From assembly GCA_028824685.1 (NCBI GenBank), contig JAPPCZ010000060.1:1-64000 (forward strand): a stretch of DNA of 64,000 nt, read 5' to 3'. Position numbers and translations under genes: made by a program. The stretch comes from Candidatus Poribacteria bacterium (GTDB taxonomy: Bacteria > Poribacteria > WGA-4E > WGA-3G). The notes beneath the pieces are model-generated. The model searched no databases. It was not told the origin of the DNA and was given only the letters and a program-made list of their open reading frames with translations. Below, one piece after another: positions 26,079 to 35,544 of the stretch. Position 1 is the stretch's first letter; the number at the start of each line of letters is the position of its first letter.

Positions 26079-26504
26079 TCAACCGGAACCAATAATCATC
26101 AATAATACCGAGTCTATCCCAGATGACTCGGATGATTCTCTGCGGCGTGCCAATTCGCGGCGACGCCTTGAATAAGTGCCACGAGGCATTTTGCTCTGCC
26201 ACCAAAACTTTAGTTTTCGATTGAATTTCGATATTTCCTCAGACGACCTACTGCAGTTGTCCAGAACCCATGCCCCTAAACTAATATCGTTGTTAATCCG
26301 GACAGATGCCTCCTGAAATGAATCCGCAGAAATGCCGAGAAAGGATAATATTCCAGTATCTTGTTCAGAATCAACACCGTATTTATAACTTCCTATTTTA
26401 CCAACATGGGCAGCCCGTGCCTTATCTGTCAATCTTGCAACACCGCAGATGCCAGCGACTTCTTTGTTTAGCAAATTCCGCGGCCGAAAATTTTTCTGTT
26501 CCAT
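26079..26504 (-). CDS. DUF5069 domain protein (copy 1)
   Basis: 141 residues, recognised as DUF5069: GVARLTDKARAAHVGKIGSYKYG, ILSFLGISADSF and LGAWVLDNC, then a basic C-terminus (SRRRRELARRRESS). The family is a small helical domain of unknown function. It aligns throughout with the next gene, including the NFRPRNLLNKEVAGICGVARLTDKAR-type start, so the pair is a tandem duplication inside the nuo cluster. Nothing in it suggests a membrane or Fe-S role in complex I. Confidence 0.8.
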   Translation of the reverse strand: MEQKNFRPRNLLNKEVAGICGVARLTDKARAAHVGKIGSYKYGVDSEQDTGILSFLGISADSFQEASVRINNDISLGAWVLDNCSRSSEEISKFNRKLKFWWQSKMPRGTYSRRRRELARRRESSESSGIDSVLLMIIGSG

Positions 26505-26637
26505 CTTTTCCTCTGTTCGTATTTTGTAAAAAGAAATTTTATGGAAACCATTCTACATCACGAAACAATCAATTAGCAAAAATCCCTTCTAATAGGATAA
26601 ACTCGCTTTGTAACAAAACTGCAAATCTCTATCTTTT

Positions 26638-27066
26638 CTATCTTTTGAAGATTTTCAATAGTAACCACCACTGAGGTGAAACCCAAAAAGGAATAGATGG
26701 TTTTTCAACATTTAATTCGCGGCGGCGTTTTGAAAATCCATTTTGAGGCATTTTACGCTGCCACTGATGTTTCAACTTCCGATTGAACTTAGATACTTCC
26801 TCAGATGATTTATCACAGTTGTTCAGAATCCATGCACCCAGTTTGAGATCGTTGTTGAGTCTGACTGCTGCATCTTTGAAAACTTCCGCTGAAATACCGA
26901 GGAACGATAGAATCTCTGTATCTTGTTCAGAATCAGCACCGTATTTATAACTTCCTATTTCTCCTACATGGTCAGCCCGCGCTTTATCTGTCAGTCTTGC
27001 AACACCGCAGATGCCAGCAATTTCTTGATTTAGCAAATCCCGTGGTCGAAAATTACTCTGTTTCAT
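26638..27066 (-). CDS. DUF5069 domain protein (copy 2)
   Basis: 142 residues from an ATG with GGAGG close upstream; the frame opens six codons earlier at 27084. It shares with copy 1 the N-terminal FRPRDLLNQEIAGICG, the RLTDKARADHVGEIGSYKYGADSEQDTE stretch, LSFLGIS and the WILNNCDKSSEEVSKFNRKLK block, and has diverged in the C-terminal tail. It lies between nuoL and copy 1 on the same strand, so both should be expressed with complex I. Confidence 0.8.
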   Translation of the reverse strand: MKQSNFRPRDLLNQEIAGICGVARLTDKARADHVGEIGSYKYGADSEQDTEILSFLGISAEVFKDAAVRLNNDLKLGAWILNNCDKSSEEVSKFNRKLKHQWQRKMPQNGFSKRRRELNVEKPSIPFWVSPQWWLLLKIFKR

Positions 27067-27130
27067 TTCTTCCTCCGTTAGCATTTCCTAAAAAAGATCG
27101 TGGGAACTGGTCTACATTACAAGACAATCT

Positions 27131-29020
27131 TTATGCAAAAAACAGATAGTACGCGAGGAACAACACGATTCCTAGGACCATTGACACAATATATACTTGG
27201 ACAAGACCTGTCTGCAATCTTCGTAACGTTCCACCAATCACTCGGATAAGTGCAGCCACGCCATTAACAATTCCGTCAATAATCCCTGTATCAAACAATT
27301 TCCATAACAGAAAATGGGAAGCGTTTTTGATTGGCTGGACGATAAAAGTATTGTATACCTCATCAACATAGAACTTGTTGGCAACGAGTTTCTGTAATGC
27401 GTTGGTAGGTTCTGCGGAAGGCACACGATCTTTATAACGTGTCCATGCATAAGCAATTCCGAGTATACCAACAATTGACGAAATAATCATGAATGGAATT
27501 GCACTACCTTCTAACGCTTCACCTTTAAAACCTGCTACCTTTTCTGTAAAGTGGTGGAACCAACTATTGTGTACGCCCACCCCTAACAGTAAACCGATAA
27601 GTGCCGATGGAATAGCAAGAATAGCCAACGGAACCCACATCACCGCAGGCGATTCATGGAGATGTGAAGCAACCTCAGGTTCAACGCGAGATTTCCCATA
27701 AAAAGTCACAAAGATTAGACGGAACATGTAGAACGCTGTCAGGAATGCTGTGATTAATCCGATGATATAAATTGCTTTTGAACTACCCCACGCGCTATGT
27801 AAAATTTCATCCTTACTCCAGAAACCACTTAAGAACGGGGCACCTGCAATTGCCAAAGCACCAACCAAAAATGTAGCATGGGTTATCGGCAATTTGTTTC
27901 GCAATCCCCCCATTTTTCGTATATCTAATTCATTCGCCATTGCGTGCATCACGCTGCCAGCAGTCAGGAACATCAGTCCTTTAAAGAATGCATGTGTTAC
28001 CAAATGGAAAATACCGGAAGCATACGCGCCGACACCGACGCCGACAAACATATACCCCAATTGGCTTACGGTGGAATAGGCGAGAATTCGCTTAATGTCA
28101 TTCTGTTTGAGGGCTATTATTGCAGCGAACAAAGCGGTTAGGACACCGATCCAAGCGACAACCACTCCTGTCTCTGCGATGTTATACAGCACAGCGGAAC
28201 GTGCAATCATATAGACACCCGCGGTAACCATTGTGGCGGCGTGTATTAATGCACTAACAGGGGTTGGACCTTCCATTGCATCTGGCAGCCAAACATAAAG
28301 AGGGAGCTGTGCGGATTTACCAACTGCTCCAACAAAGAGGAGCAAAGTCGCAAGCATAATTCCGTTTACACCAAAAACTATCTCATCACTTTTTGCTTCA
28401 GCTCCAGAAAATATCGTTGAGAAGTCAAGGGAGTTGAACACAGCAAACAACGTGAACATCCCTAACAGAAAACCGAAATCACCGATTCTGTTGACAATAA
28501 ACGCCTTTTTACCTGCATCCGTAGCGGATTGTTTCTCATACCAGAATCCTATTAGCAGATAGGAGCAGAGTCCAACACCTTCCCAACCAACAAACATCAT
28601 CAGGTAATTGTTACCGAGAACGAGAATTAGCATTGCGAAGACGAACAGATTTAGGTACGCAAAATAACGGGTATAGCCTTCATCGCCGTGCATGTAGCCG
28701 ATGGAATATACGTGGATAAGGAATCCGACACCTGTGATAACCAAAAGCATTACAGTCGTCAGGGCATCAACATGGAAGCCGATGTTGAAAGTGAACGATT
28801 CACCTGCAATCCATGAATAAAGCACCTCATTGAACGGTTTCTCACTGCCCTGTACATTTACAAAAGCGATAATTGAACAGATTAAGGATACGAGTACGGC
28901 AAGTGCACCGATTGTCCCACTGAGTTTCTCGTTACCTTTTAACCATTTGCCAAACAATCCGTTAATCAGAAACCCAACAAGTGGCGAAATTAATAAGATA
29001 ATAATTAGACTATTTGACAT
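27131..29020 (-). CDS. nuoL: NADH-quinone oxidoreductase subunit L
   Basis: 629 residues, the distal antiporter-like subunit of complex I. Diagnostic segments are MHGDEGYTRYFAYLNLFVFAMLILVLGNNYLMMFVGWEGVGLCSYLLIGFWY, SAQLPLYVWLPDAMEGPTPVSALIHAATMVTAG and QNDIKRILAYSTVSQLGYMFVG. The C-terminal lateral helix region is present (KFYVDEVYNTFIVQPIK). It begins three bases before nuoK ends, so it is coexpressed with it. Confidence 0.95.
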   Translation of the reverse strand: MSNSLIIILLISPLVGFLINGLFGKWLKGNEKLSGTIGALAVLVSLICSIIAFVNVQGSEKPFNEVLYSWIAGESFTFNIGFHVDALTTVMLLVITGVGFLIHVYSIGYMHGDEGYTRYFAYLNLFVFAMLILVLGNNYLMMFVGWEGVGLCSYLLIGFWYEKQSATDAGKKAFIVNRIGDFGFLLGMFTLFAVFNSLDFSTIFSGAEAKSDEIVFGVNGIMLATLLLFVGAVGKSAQLPLYVWLPDAMEGPTPVSALIHAATMVTAGVYMIARSAVLYNIAETGVVVAWIGVLTALFAAIIALKQNDIKRILAYSTVSQLGYMFVGVGVGAYASGIFHLVTHAFFKGLMFLTAGSVMHAMANELDIRKMGGLRNKLPITHATFLVGALAIAGAPFLSGFWSKDEILHSAWGSSKAIYIIGLITAFLTAFYMFRLIFVTFYGKSRVEPEVASHLHESPAVMWVPLAILAIPSALIGLLLGVGVHNSWFHHFTEKVAGFKGEALEGSAIPFMIISSIVGILGIAYAWTRYKDRVPSAEPTNALQKLVANKFYVDEVYNTFIVQPIKNASHFLLWKLFDTGIIDGIVNGVAALIRVIGGTLRRLQTGLVQVYIVSMVLGIVLFLAYYLFFA

Positions 29021-29023
29021 GTT

Positions 29024-29323
29024 TTATCCTTTCAGCGAATTAACTTCATCCACATTAATTGTTTCGCGATGCTTGAAAACACTTACAATAATTGCTAATC
29101 CGATTGCGACTTCCGCAGCAGCAACAGCCATCACAAAAAAGACGAACAACTGCCCCTCCACTTGACCGAGGCTACGACTGATCGCTACAAAGGCGAGATT
29201 TGCTGCGTTTAGCATCAATTCAATACACATAAAGATGATAATCGCGTTTCTGCGGATGAGTACACCGATAACGCCTATTGTAAATAAGAGCGCGCTCAAG
29301 ATGAGATAATACTCTAATGACAT
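29024..29323 (-). CDS. nuoK: NADH-quinone oxidoreductase subunit K
   Basis: 99 residues with three transmembrane helices, the usual NuoK size. It has [20 protein letters not shown] with the conserved Glu in helix 2, and [21 protein letters not shown] with the second conserved Glu in helix 3; both glutamates form part of the proton path. It lies three bases upstream of nuoL and 175 bases after nuoJ, with a heptamer repeat between. Confidence 0.95.
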   Translation of the reverse strand: MSLEYYLILSALLFTIGVIGVLIRRNAIIIFMCIELMLNAANLAFVAISRSLGQVEGQLFVFFVMAVAAAEVAIGLAIIVSVFKHRETINVDEVNSLKG

Positions 29324-29326
29324 ATT

Positions 29327-29370
29327 AGTTGTCAGTTGTCAGTTGTCAGTTGTCAGTTGTCAGTTGTCAG
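29327..29370. repeat. tandem heptamer repeat AGTTGTC x6
   Basis: Six exact AGTTGTC units followed by AG, between nuoK and nuoJ. The period of 7 and lack of spacers rule out CRISPR. A degenerate relative (TATCAGTGTTCAG...AGTCAGTGG) lies near 35127-35157 upstream of nuoE. Such tracts are prone to slippage; here the change would alter only an intergenic leader. Confidence 0.85.
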
Positions 29371-29498
29371 AGGATAGATTGTTAACCGTCCTCCTTCTGT
29401 CGTAACACACGAGTTCTGTAGGTGTTAGACAAGTTGAAAACTGATACCAATAACCGATGACTCCTTTGTTGTTGTAGGCACTATCGCCTAAATCTGTT

Positions 29499-30047
29499 TT
29501 AGTTTTCAGTTTGGTTTTCGCGTTTTACCAAGACAATTACGCCAATCAATGCTGCCAACAAAATAAGCGAGGTAACCTCAAACGGTAAAAGGTATTTGCT
29601 GAACAAAAGTTCACCAATATCATAAGTTTCAATCGGATTATTAGTGAGAGCAGCTGCCTTTTCCTGTGCTGCTTCCGATCCAACCTCAGTATTATTGAGG
29701 GCATTCACCGCAATATAGATGCCTTGAGCAGCCAAGAGGATACCCAAAATTATCGCAACACCTTTCAGTTTCCCTGTGAGCGCACCTTTCTCAGAGAGTG
29801 TGCCAAGGTTCAGCAGCATAATTACAAAGAGAAACAATACCATGATTGCTCCCGCATATACAATCACTTGAACAGCAGCGACGAAGTGTGCGCCCAAAAT
29901 CACAAACAACCCTGCTTGTGCGAAAAACGTTACAATAAGCGAAAGCGCACTATATATCGGGTGCCGAAACGAGATAACAGCGATTGCACCAATTAGTGAC
30001 ACAGCACCAAAGATAAAAAATAGAATCATTTCTGGATTCATTTGCAC
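29499..30047 (-). CDS. nuoJ: NADH-quinone oxidoreductase subunit J
   Basis: 182 residues, five predicted helices. The NuoJ signature region includes VISFRHPIYSALSLIVTFFAQAGLFVILGAHFVAAVQVIVYAGAIMVLFLFVIMLLNL. A hydrophilic loop of about 35 residues (GSEAAQEKAAALTNNPIETYD) precedes the last helix EVTSLILLAALIGVIVLVKR. It begins five bases after nuoH, where nuoI is normally found; nuoI is missing. Confidence 0.93.
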   Translation of the reverse strand: MQMNPEMILFFIFGAVSLIGAIAVISFRHPIYSALSLIVTFFAQAGLFVILGAHFVAAVQVIVYAGAIMVLFLFVIMLLNLGTLSEKGALTGKLKGVAIILGILLAAQGIYIAVNALNNTEVGSEAAQEKAAALTNNPIETYDIGELLFSKYLLPFEVTSLILLAALIGVIVLVKRENQTEN

Positions 30048-30052
30048 GCCTC

Positions 30053-31249
30053 CTATTCTACTGCGTCCAAGCCGCGCAGTGGTGCTGCGGCGGGAGTGTT
30101 TTGCGCTGCAGATTTACTGTTATTGTCCATAGCAAGCATCCCTGCTACGATTGCTACGACAATAAACGCTGCAACTACATTGCCAACACCTATCCAAAGA
30201 CGATTACCTTTCGTTATTATATATAATGTGCCGGTAACAACGATTGACGATAAGGCAACAGGCAACAAGAATTTCCAACCGAAATTCATGAGTTGGTCAT
30301 AGCGGAAACGCGGAAGTGTCCAGCGTACCCAGATGAAAACAAACAAGAAAATTCCTGTTTTAACAAAGAAGATAGCAAACGAGATAAGTCCAGCAAGTAC
30401 GGATCCCTCTCCACCTATGTTTTCGAGTCCGAAGAAGTGCCAACCGCCTAAGAACAGTGTTACAACCACTGCCGAACCGACAATCATGCTCATATATTCT
30501 GCCATAAAGAATATAGCGAATTTCATACTGCTGTATTCGGTGTGGTAACCTGCGACAAGTTCCTGCTCTGCTTCAGCAAGGTCAAATGGCAATCGGTTTG
30601 TTTCTGCGAACACTGCTGTTGTAAACGCAAGAAATGCTGGAAAGTGTATCAGGAAATTCCATTCCCACGGGTTTGCACCCTGTCCCTCTGCAATTTCCCG
30701 AAGTTTGAGCGATTCGGAGAGCATCAAAACACCGATAATTGCCAATCCGAGCGTCAATTCGTAACTTATCATCTGCGCGGATGAACGCAAACCACCCAAA
30801 AGTGAGTATTTGTTGTTTGATGCCCACGCACCTATAACAACACCATACACACCGAGAGACGTTATTGCTAAGATATATAAAATGCCTATATTGAGGTCAG
30901 CGATCTGAAGCGGAATTTCATATCCTGCTATCGTCATAGAACTTCCGAATGGTACGACAGCTACTATAATCATTGCTGGGACCAGAAGCATAGCTGGGGC
31001 AAGCACATAAAGAGGTTTATCTACGTGATTCGGGATGAGGTCTTCTTTAAAGAGGAACTTAATCCCATCTGCAATAGGTTGGAGTAGTCCTTGTGGTCCG
31101 ACGCGATTCGGTCCGAGTCGATCCTGCATCCATCCACTGACTCGGCGTTCTGACCAAATCATCGCCATTACGCCAATAATGAGCAGATGTGCGATGAAGA
31201 GAATTTTAATGACTGGAATAACTATAACTTCTACTATATCTATATCCAT
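30053..31249 (-). CDS. nuoH: NADH-quinone oxidoreductase subunit H
   Basis: 398 residues. The quinone-chamber subunit, with GWMQDRLGPNRVGPQGLLQPIADGIKFLFKEDLIP, EQELVAGYHTEYSSMKFAIFFMAEY and VRWTLPRFRYDQLMNFGWKFLLPVAL. After the last core helix there is an extra hydrophobic segment (FIVVAIVAGMLAM) and a Ala/Pro-rich tail, so it is longer than the common 330-350 residues. It reaches to within five bases of nuoJ. Confidence 0.95.
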   Translation of the reverse strand: MDIDIVEVIVIPVIKILFIAHLLIIGVMAMIWSERRVSGWMQDRLGPNRVGPQGLLQPIADGIKFLFKEDLIPNHVDKPLYVLAPAMLLVPAMIIVAVVPFGSSMTIAGYEIPLQIADLNIGILYILAITSLGVYGVVIGAWASNNKYSLLGGLRSSAQMISYELTLGLAIIGVLMLSESLKLREIAEGQGANPWEWNFLIHFPAFLAFTTAVFAETNRLPFDLAEAEQELVAGYHTEYSSMKFAIFFMAEYMSMIVGSAVVVTLFLGGWHFFGLENIGGEGSVLAGLISFAIFFVKTGIFLFVFIWVRWTLPRFRYDQLMNFGWKFLLPVALSSIVVTGTLYIITKGNRLWIGVGNVVAAFIVVAIVAGMLAMDNNSKSAAQNTPAAAPLRGLDAVE

Positions 31250-31291
31250 AATTTCTCCTTCTTGATGACGCGCATGATTGAAGTTAGTAGG

Positions 31292-32947
31292 TTAGTCTAA
31301 CTTAATGCCTGCATCTCCTATATTTTGATGTGTTGCGTCACCGTAACCCGCTACATTCTCTGCAATCGCGATCGCAATCTCACCAGCGAAATGGTAATCA
31401 ATTTCTCCACCGAGTTGCTTCGCAAGCTGCTGTGTAATCTGCCAATCTACTTGTGCTTCACCTGGAGGATCAATTGTCTTTCGAATCCGTTGCACCCATC
31501 CGGTAGAATTGGTAAATGTGCCATCTTTTTCAGCAAAAGTTGTTCCCGGTAGTACCACATCGGCTAATTCCGTAACCGCTGATGGTAAAACATCTTGCAC
31601 GATGAGGAAATCAACCTTTTCTAATGCGTCTCTTTCGGCATCTTCAAGCACGCGTTCCGGTACACCACTAACGATATAAACGACTTTCGCACTTGCGACC
31701 TTTTCCCAAAGTGCATCGCCTTCTAAAACGACATTTCCGTTTGCAGAGCCGAGTATTGTTCGCGCACCTGCGGTGTTCGGATTCTTGTCTGCTTCAATGG
31801 TAAATTGTGGGAATTTGTGTTCTTCACCGGGTAGTTGCCCAAAGAGCCCCAATTGCGTTGTCTTTAGCACATCGTGTGCAAACTGCTGTAATACGTAGTT
31901 GTCTTCATTCGTGCCTTGTGCAGAACCGATAACAACAATATCGGCAGCATCAACTTCGGATAAATTTTCGGTAATTAACGTCAACGCATCTGCCCACTGC
32001 GTTGTTACAAGTTCGCCATCAACCTTCTTAAGGGGCAGTTGGAGACGGTCATCGCTGTTGACATAGTGGTAACCGAGTCTACCATCGTCACACATCCAGT
32101 GTTGGTTAATATCTTCGTGGAAGCGAGGTTTGATACGGTACACACCATCTGCCTTATACTCAACCGTGACATTACATCCGACGCTACATCCTGAACAGAT
32201 ACTATCCGCCTTTTCCATAAACCACGGGCGAGATTTGAACAGAAAATCTTTGCTAATCAGTGCGCCGACAGGGCATATATCAACGACGTTTCCAGCGAGT
32301 TTATTATCAAGAAGTTGTATGGGAGTTCCCTCGTGGCTTCGTGGAATGTCAATTTCATCGTGAGAACCGCGATTTATCAACCCAAGTTCACCACTGCCTG
32401 AAACCTCATCACAGAATCGGATACACCGCGTGCAAACGATACAACGTGTGGAATAGAGCAAAATATCCGGCCCCAGGTCTTTTTTCGGAGGCACGTTTTT
32501 GACTTCTATATAGCGGCTTTTATCGTGCCCATGCCGGTAGCTGAAGTCTTGCAGGTCGCATTCACCTGCTTGGTCACAGACGGGACAATCAAGAGGGTGA
32601 TGTACAAGTAGAAATTCAAGGATATCCTCTCTCGCTTTTATGACACGGGAACTGTCTGTTCGGACGATAGCGTCATATTTTTCTTCTAACTTTCTTTCTG
32701 GTGGTGCGGATCGGACTGTCAGTGTACAACCCGTAGCTAATTGTCGAGCTGGACCGATTGTACCTGGAGGGGCACCTGGTATGGGACCGTAAGGTTCAAC
32801 GAGGCACATCCGACAATTCGCTGGACGACTCAACCCAGCGTGGTAGCAGTAGTGAGGCACCTCAATGCCGTTTTCCCGTGCAGCCTCAACTATATTTGTT
32901 CCGTCTTCAACCTCTATTTCAAGGTCATTCAGTTTAATAAATGCCAT
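31292..32947 (-). CDS. nuoG: NADH-quinone oxidoreductase subunit G
   Basis: 551 residues, short for NuoG. The N-terminal [2Fe-2S] site is CYHAGLSRPANCRMC. The His-ligated cluster region is HHPLDCPVCDQAGECDLQ, and a four-Cys cluster is CIVCTRCIRFC with CPVGAL. A further [4Fe-4S] site of the molybdopterin-oxidoreductase type (CSGCSVGC, later Cys near WMCDDGR) is retained. The molybdopterin-like domain is truncated but ends with the VVLPGTTFAEKDGTFTNSTGWVQRIRK block. No ferredoxin-like NuoI domain is fused to it. Confidence 0.93.
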   Translation of the reverse strand: MAFIKLNDLEIEVEDGTNIVEAARENGIEVPHYCYHAGLSRPANCRMCLVEPYGPIPGAPPGTIGPARQLATGCTLTVRSAPPERKLEEKYDAIVRTDSSRVIKAREDILEFLLVHHPLDCPVCDQAGECDLQDFSYRHGHDKSRYIEVKNVPPKKDLGPDILLYSTRCIVCTRCIRFCDEVSGSGELGLINRGSHDEIDIPRSHEGTPIQLLDNKLAGNVVDICPVGALISKDFLFKSRPWFMEKADSICSGCSVGCNVTVEYKADGVYRIKPRFHEDINQHWMCDDGRLGYHYVNSDDRLQLPLKKVDGELVTTQWADALTLITENLSEVDAADIVVIGSAQGTNEDNYVLQQFAHDVLKTTQLGLFGQLPGEEHKFPQFTIEADKNPNTAGARTILGSANGNVVLEGDALWEKVASAKVVYIVSGVPERVLEDAERDALEKVDFLIVQDVLPSAVTELADVVLPGTTFAEKDGTFTNSTGWVQRIRKTIDPPGEAQVDWQITQQLAKQLGGEIDYHFAGEIAIAIAENVAGYGDATHQNIGDAGIKLD

Positions 32948-33014
32948 AAATATTACTCCAATGACTTGGCATAGCCCTCAATATTCTGTCAGTTTCCAAC
33001 TGGGATAATCAGTT

Positions 33015-34490
33015 CTACAGGTCAGCAAACTCCTTTGGAATAAACCGCTGTTGATACGCGTAATTTTCCTCTGGCGGCACTGTCGCTTCAGCAACAGGTA
33101 GCGTAACTAATTTACCTTCTCGTATTGCGGCTTCAAATTCAGGTTTGAACTTTCGCATATAACTTACTGCTGGCCACGAAACAGCAATACCAAAGACGCA
33201 GATAGTGTTCCATGTCATTGTATCCACATTCGCAATGTTGTTCGCAACGTTTTCCAGCAGATCAAGGTCTTCGTAGATTTCCTCTGTTTCACCAGTATCA
33301 CCCCATCTGCCGCTTTCGGTGACACCGAACTTGGGTCGTGTGATAGTGGTTTGTCTGCCTTCTCCATCGGCAATACGTTGGACAATATCACGTACCCACG
33401 GGGTGCCCCATCGACACGGTGTGCACTGCCCGCACGATTCATGCGCGTAGAATTTCATAATATTGAGCAAGCAATCAACAATATTCCGAGTCTCATTCAT
33501 CACAATGATGCCACCCGAACCTAACATTGACTTTGCGAGCGTGAGCGATGTAAAATCAAGTCGTGTATCTAATTCGTAATGCGTCAAGATCGGTGCGGAA
33601 CTACCGCCAGGGATAACCGCTTTTACCTCTTCGCCGCGCAAACCGCCTGCTACCTCAATAAGCTCTGTGCTTGTCAAACCGAGTTCCAATTCATATACAC
33701 CCGGTTCGTTGACATCGCCGCTGATACAGTAGAGTTTTGTGCCTGTATTTGGATCCGCTTTTGGTGGGTCAAATCGCGTATCACCGTACGTTGGTCCCAT
33801 CTGTGTGTACCATTCTACACCATTCCCTACGATAAAGGGTAGGTTGCACAAGGTCTCCACATTCTGCACGACGGTGGGTTTCATAAACACACCTTGGACA
33901 GCAGGAAAAGGTGGTTTGTTGCGCGGTTGTCCCCGTTTTCCCTCAAGGGATTCAATCAATCCTGTCTCTTCACCACAGATATATGCCCCAGCACCCGGAT
34001 GTGAATAGATGTTAATATTTAGCCCCGTGTCTCGAACATTTTCCCCAAGGTAACCCTGTTCGTAAGCCTCCTTAATGGCGGCATCTAACATCTTTTTTCC
34101 AAGTGTGAATTCACCGCGAATGTAAACATAAGTGGTCTCAATTCCCATTGCGTAGCAACAGATTAAGATACCTTCTATCAACAGATGTGGGTTTTTCTCC
34201 AACACGTAACGGTTGCTGAAAGTGCCGGGTTCGCTTTCGTCAGCGTTGCAACAGAGGTAACGCGGCTCAATGTCCCTTGGGACAAAACTCCATTTTTCCC
34301 CAGTAGAAAAACCGGCACCGCCTCTGCCTTTCAAACCTGATTCTTTTACCATATCAGCGATTTCTTCAGGTTGATATTCGGCAATCGCCTTTTCAAAACG
34401 GGTATAACCCTCATATTGTCGAAAGACATCAAAGGTGTTTATATTCGGTACATCCAGATGCTCGTAGAGAATCCGTCTTTCTTGAACCAT
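33015..34490 (-). CDS. nuoF: NADH-quinone oxidoreductase subunit F
   Basis: 491 residues, binds FMN, NADH and one [4Fe-4S] cluster. The glycine-rich SGLKGRGGAGFSTGEKWSFVP and NADESEPGTFSNRYV blocks form the FMN/NADH site; YIRGEFTLG and YICGEETGLIESLEGKRGQPR follow. Cluster ligands are in HESCGQCTPCRWG and the later NTICVFG. An insertion (TRPKFGVTESGRWGDTGETEEIYED) between the ligand blocks makes it longer than usual. Confidence 0.95.
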   Translation of the reverse strand: MVQERRILYEHLDVPNINTFDVFRQYEGYTRFEKAIAEYQPEEIADMVKESGLKGRGGAGFSTGEKWSFVPRDIEPRYLCCNADESEPGTFSNRYVLEKNPHLLIEGILICCYAMGIETTYVYIRGEFTLGKKMLDAAIKEAYEQGYLGENVRDTGLNINIYSHPGAGAYICGEETGLIESLEGKRGQPRNKPPFPAVQGVFMKPTVVQNVETLCNLPFIVGNGVEWYTQMGPTYGDTRFDPPKADPNTGTKLYCISGDVNEPGVYELELGLTSTELIEVAGGLRGEEVKAVIPGGSSAPILTHYELDTRLDFTSLTLAKSMLGSGGIIVMNETRNIVDCLLNIMKFYAHESCGQCTPCRWGTPWVRDIVQRIADGEGRQTTITRPKFGVTESGRWGDTGETEEIYEDLDLLENVANNIANVDTMTWNTICVFGIAVSWPAVSYMRKFKPEFEAAIREGKLVTLPVAEATVPPEENYAYQQRFIPKEFADL

Positions 34491-34529
34491 ATTTTTCCTC
34501 TACATATTGTCTCTTATAGTTTTTTATTG

Positions 34530-34556
34530 GTTAGATAGAACGTAGTGAAACCTAAC
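34530..34556. repeat. diverged GTCGGGT-type hairpin between nuoE and nuoF
   Basis: GTTAGAT, AGAACGTAGTGA, ACCTAAC: the same frame as 48623-48649 (GTCGGGT ... ACCCGAC) with paired substitutions that keep the stem, except one A-C mismatch. Confidence 0.5.
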
Positions 34557-34580
34557 AAATTCTGATTTATGATATGTCCT

Positions 34581-35105
34581 CTAATTAGGAAGTTCCGCTA
34601 ATATTTCATCAACTTTTTCTGGTGTCAAATTCTTATATAAATTGTCATTCACCATGATAACGGGTGCGACATCACACGATGCAAGGCACTCAACTTTCAT
34701 CAAGGTGAACTTGCCATCATCAGTTGTTCCTTTTGCGAGATTTGTTTCTGATGCCACGTCAGTACTCAGTTTTTCTTTGAGATGATCCAAAACCACTTTA
34801 CAGTCGCGCAATGCACACGGCAGCGTATGACAGACGCGGATAACATATTTTCCCACCGGTTCCTCAAAGAACATCGGATAGAAGGTTACCACGTCTTTTA
34901 CTTTCATCACGGAAAGTTCCAACAATTCCGCTACATACTTCATGACAGCAGGCGTAATATAACCTTCCTGCCGTTGTGCCAGGTGGAGCGTTGGCAGCAT
35001 TGCTGCTTCTTTTACGGGATACCGACCAATCAGTTCATCAAATTCTCGTTTGTTTTCTTCGTTAAACTGAAATGGTGTTTCGATTTGTATTATTTCATCT
35101 GACAT
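34581..35105 (-). CDS. nuoE: NADH-quinone oxidoreductase subunit E
   Basis: 174 residues, thioredoxin-like [2Fe-2S] subunit. The ligands are in VCHTLPCALRDC and VECLASCDVAPVIMVND, in the spacing typical of NuoE (Cys-x4/5-Cys then Cys-x3-Cys). The N-terminal helical part has MLPTLHLAQRQEGYIT. It is the first nuo gene downstream of the accessory island and presumably needs its own promoter, which I could not identify with confidence in the 120 bases upstream. Confidence 0.94.
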   Translation of the reverse strand: MSDEIIQIETPFQFNEENKREFDELIGRYPVKEAAMLPTLHLAQRQEGYITPAVMKYVAELLELSVMKVKDVVTFYPMFFEEPVGKYVIRVCHTLPCALRDCKVVLDHLKEKLSTDVASETNLAKGTTDDGKFTLMKVECLASCDVAPVIMVNDNLYKNLTPEKVDEILAELPN

Positions 35106-35224
35106 CTATGTATTCCTTTTCTTGGCTATCAGTGTTCAGCAACCAGCAGTCAGTGGACGCAAACTCCAACTCGTGCCTTCTTAATAAAATGGATAAAAAC
35201 CTAAACTAAGCAACCTACAAATTT

Positions 35225-35443
35225 TTATAATAACCACTTAAGTATCTTGCGAAAAATCTTACTAATAGGATTGTCCCAAATTATATCAAATCCCCACAGT
35301 ACGAAGAGGGTAATTTGCAAAATGATGCAGAGTCCACAAGCACGAATTAAACTTTCCTTCCATGTGAGGTTAGATTTTAGGATCAACTTTGGATACCAAT
35401 GAAAGTAACCCCATATTACAAAAAATATGAGAATTTTATTCAT
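35225..35443 (-). CDS. small predicted membrane protein
   Basis: 72 residues with two hydrophobic segments (ILIFFVIWGYFHWYP and CGLCIILQITLFVLWGF) and a basic C-terminus. GGGGA lies about seven bases before the ATG. I do not recognise a family. It sits at the nuoE-proximal edge of the accessory island. Confidence 0.45.
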   Translation of the reverse strand: MNKILIFFVIWGYFHWYPKLILKSNLTWKESLIRACGLCIILQITLFVLWGFDIIWDNPISKIFRKILKWLL

Positions 35444-35544
35444 TCGTTTCCCCGCTAGATCATGTTAATCTTTTCAGTCCCATTATAATCCAACGAACAG
35501 TACAATGCAATATCCAAAAACATTCCTTGCCATATAATTATTTC

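Noticed and set aside
29327..29370. Heptamer tract considered as a CRISPR array
   Set aside because: Units are 7 bases without spacers.
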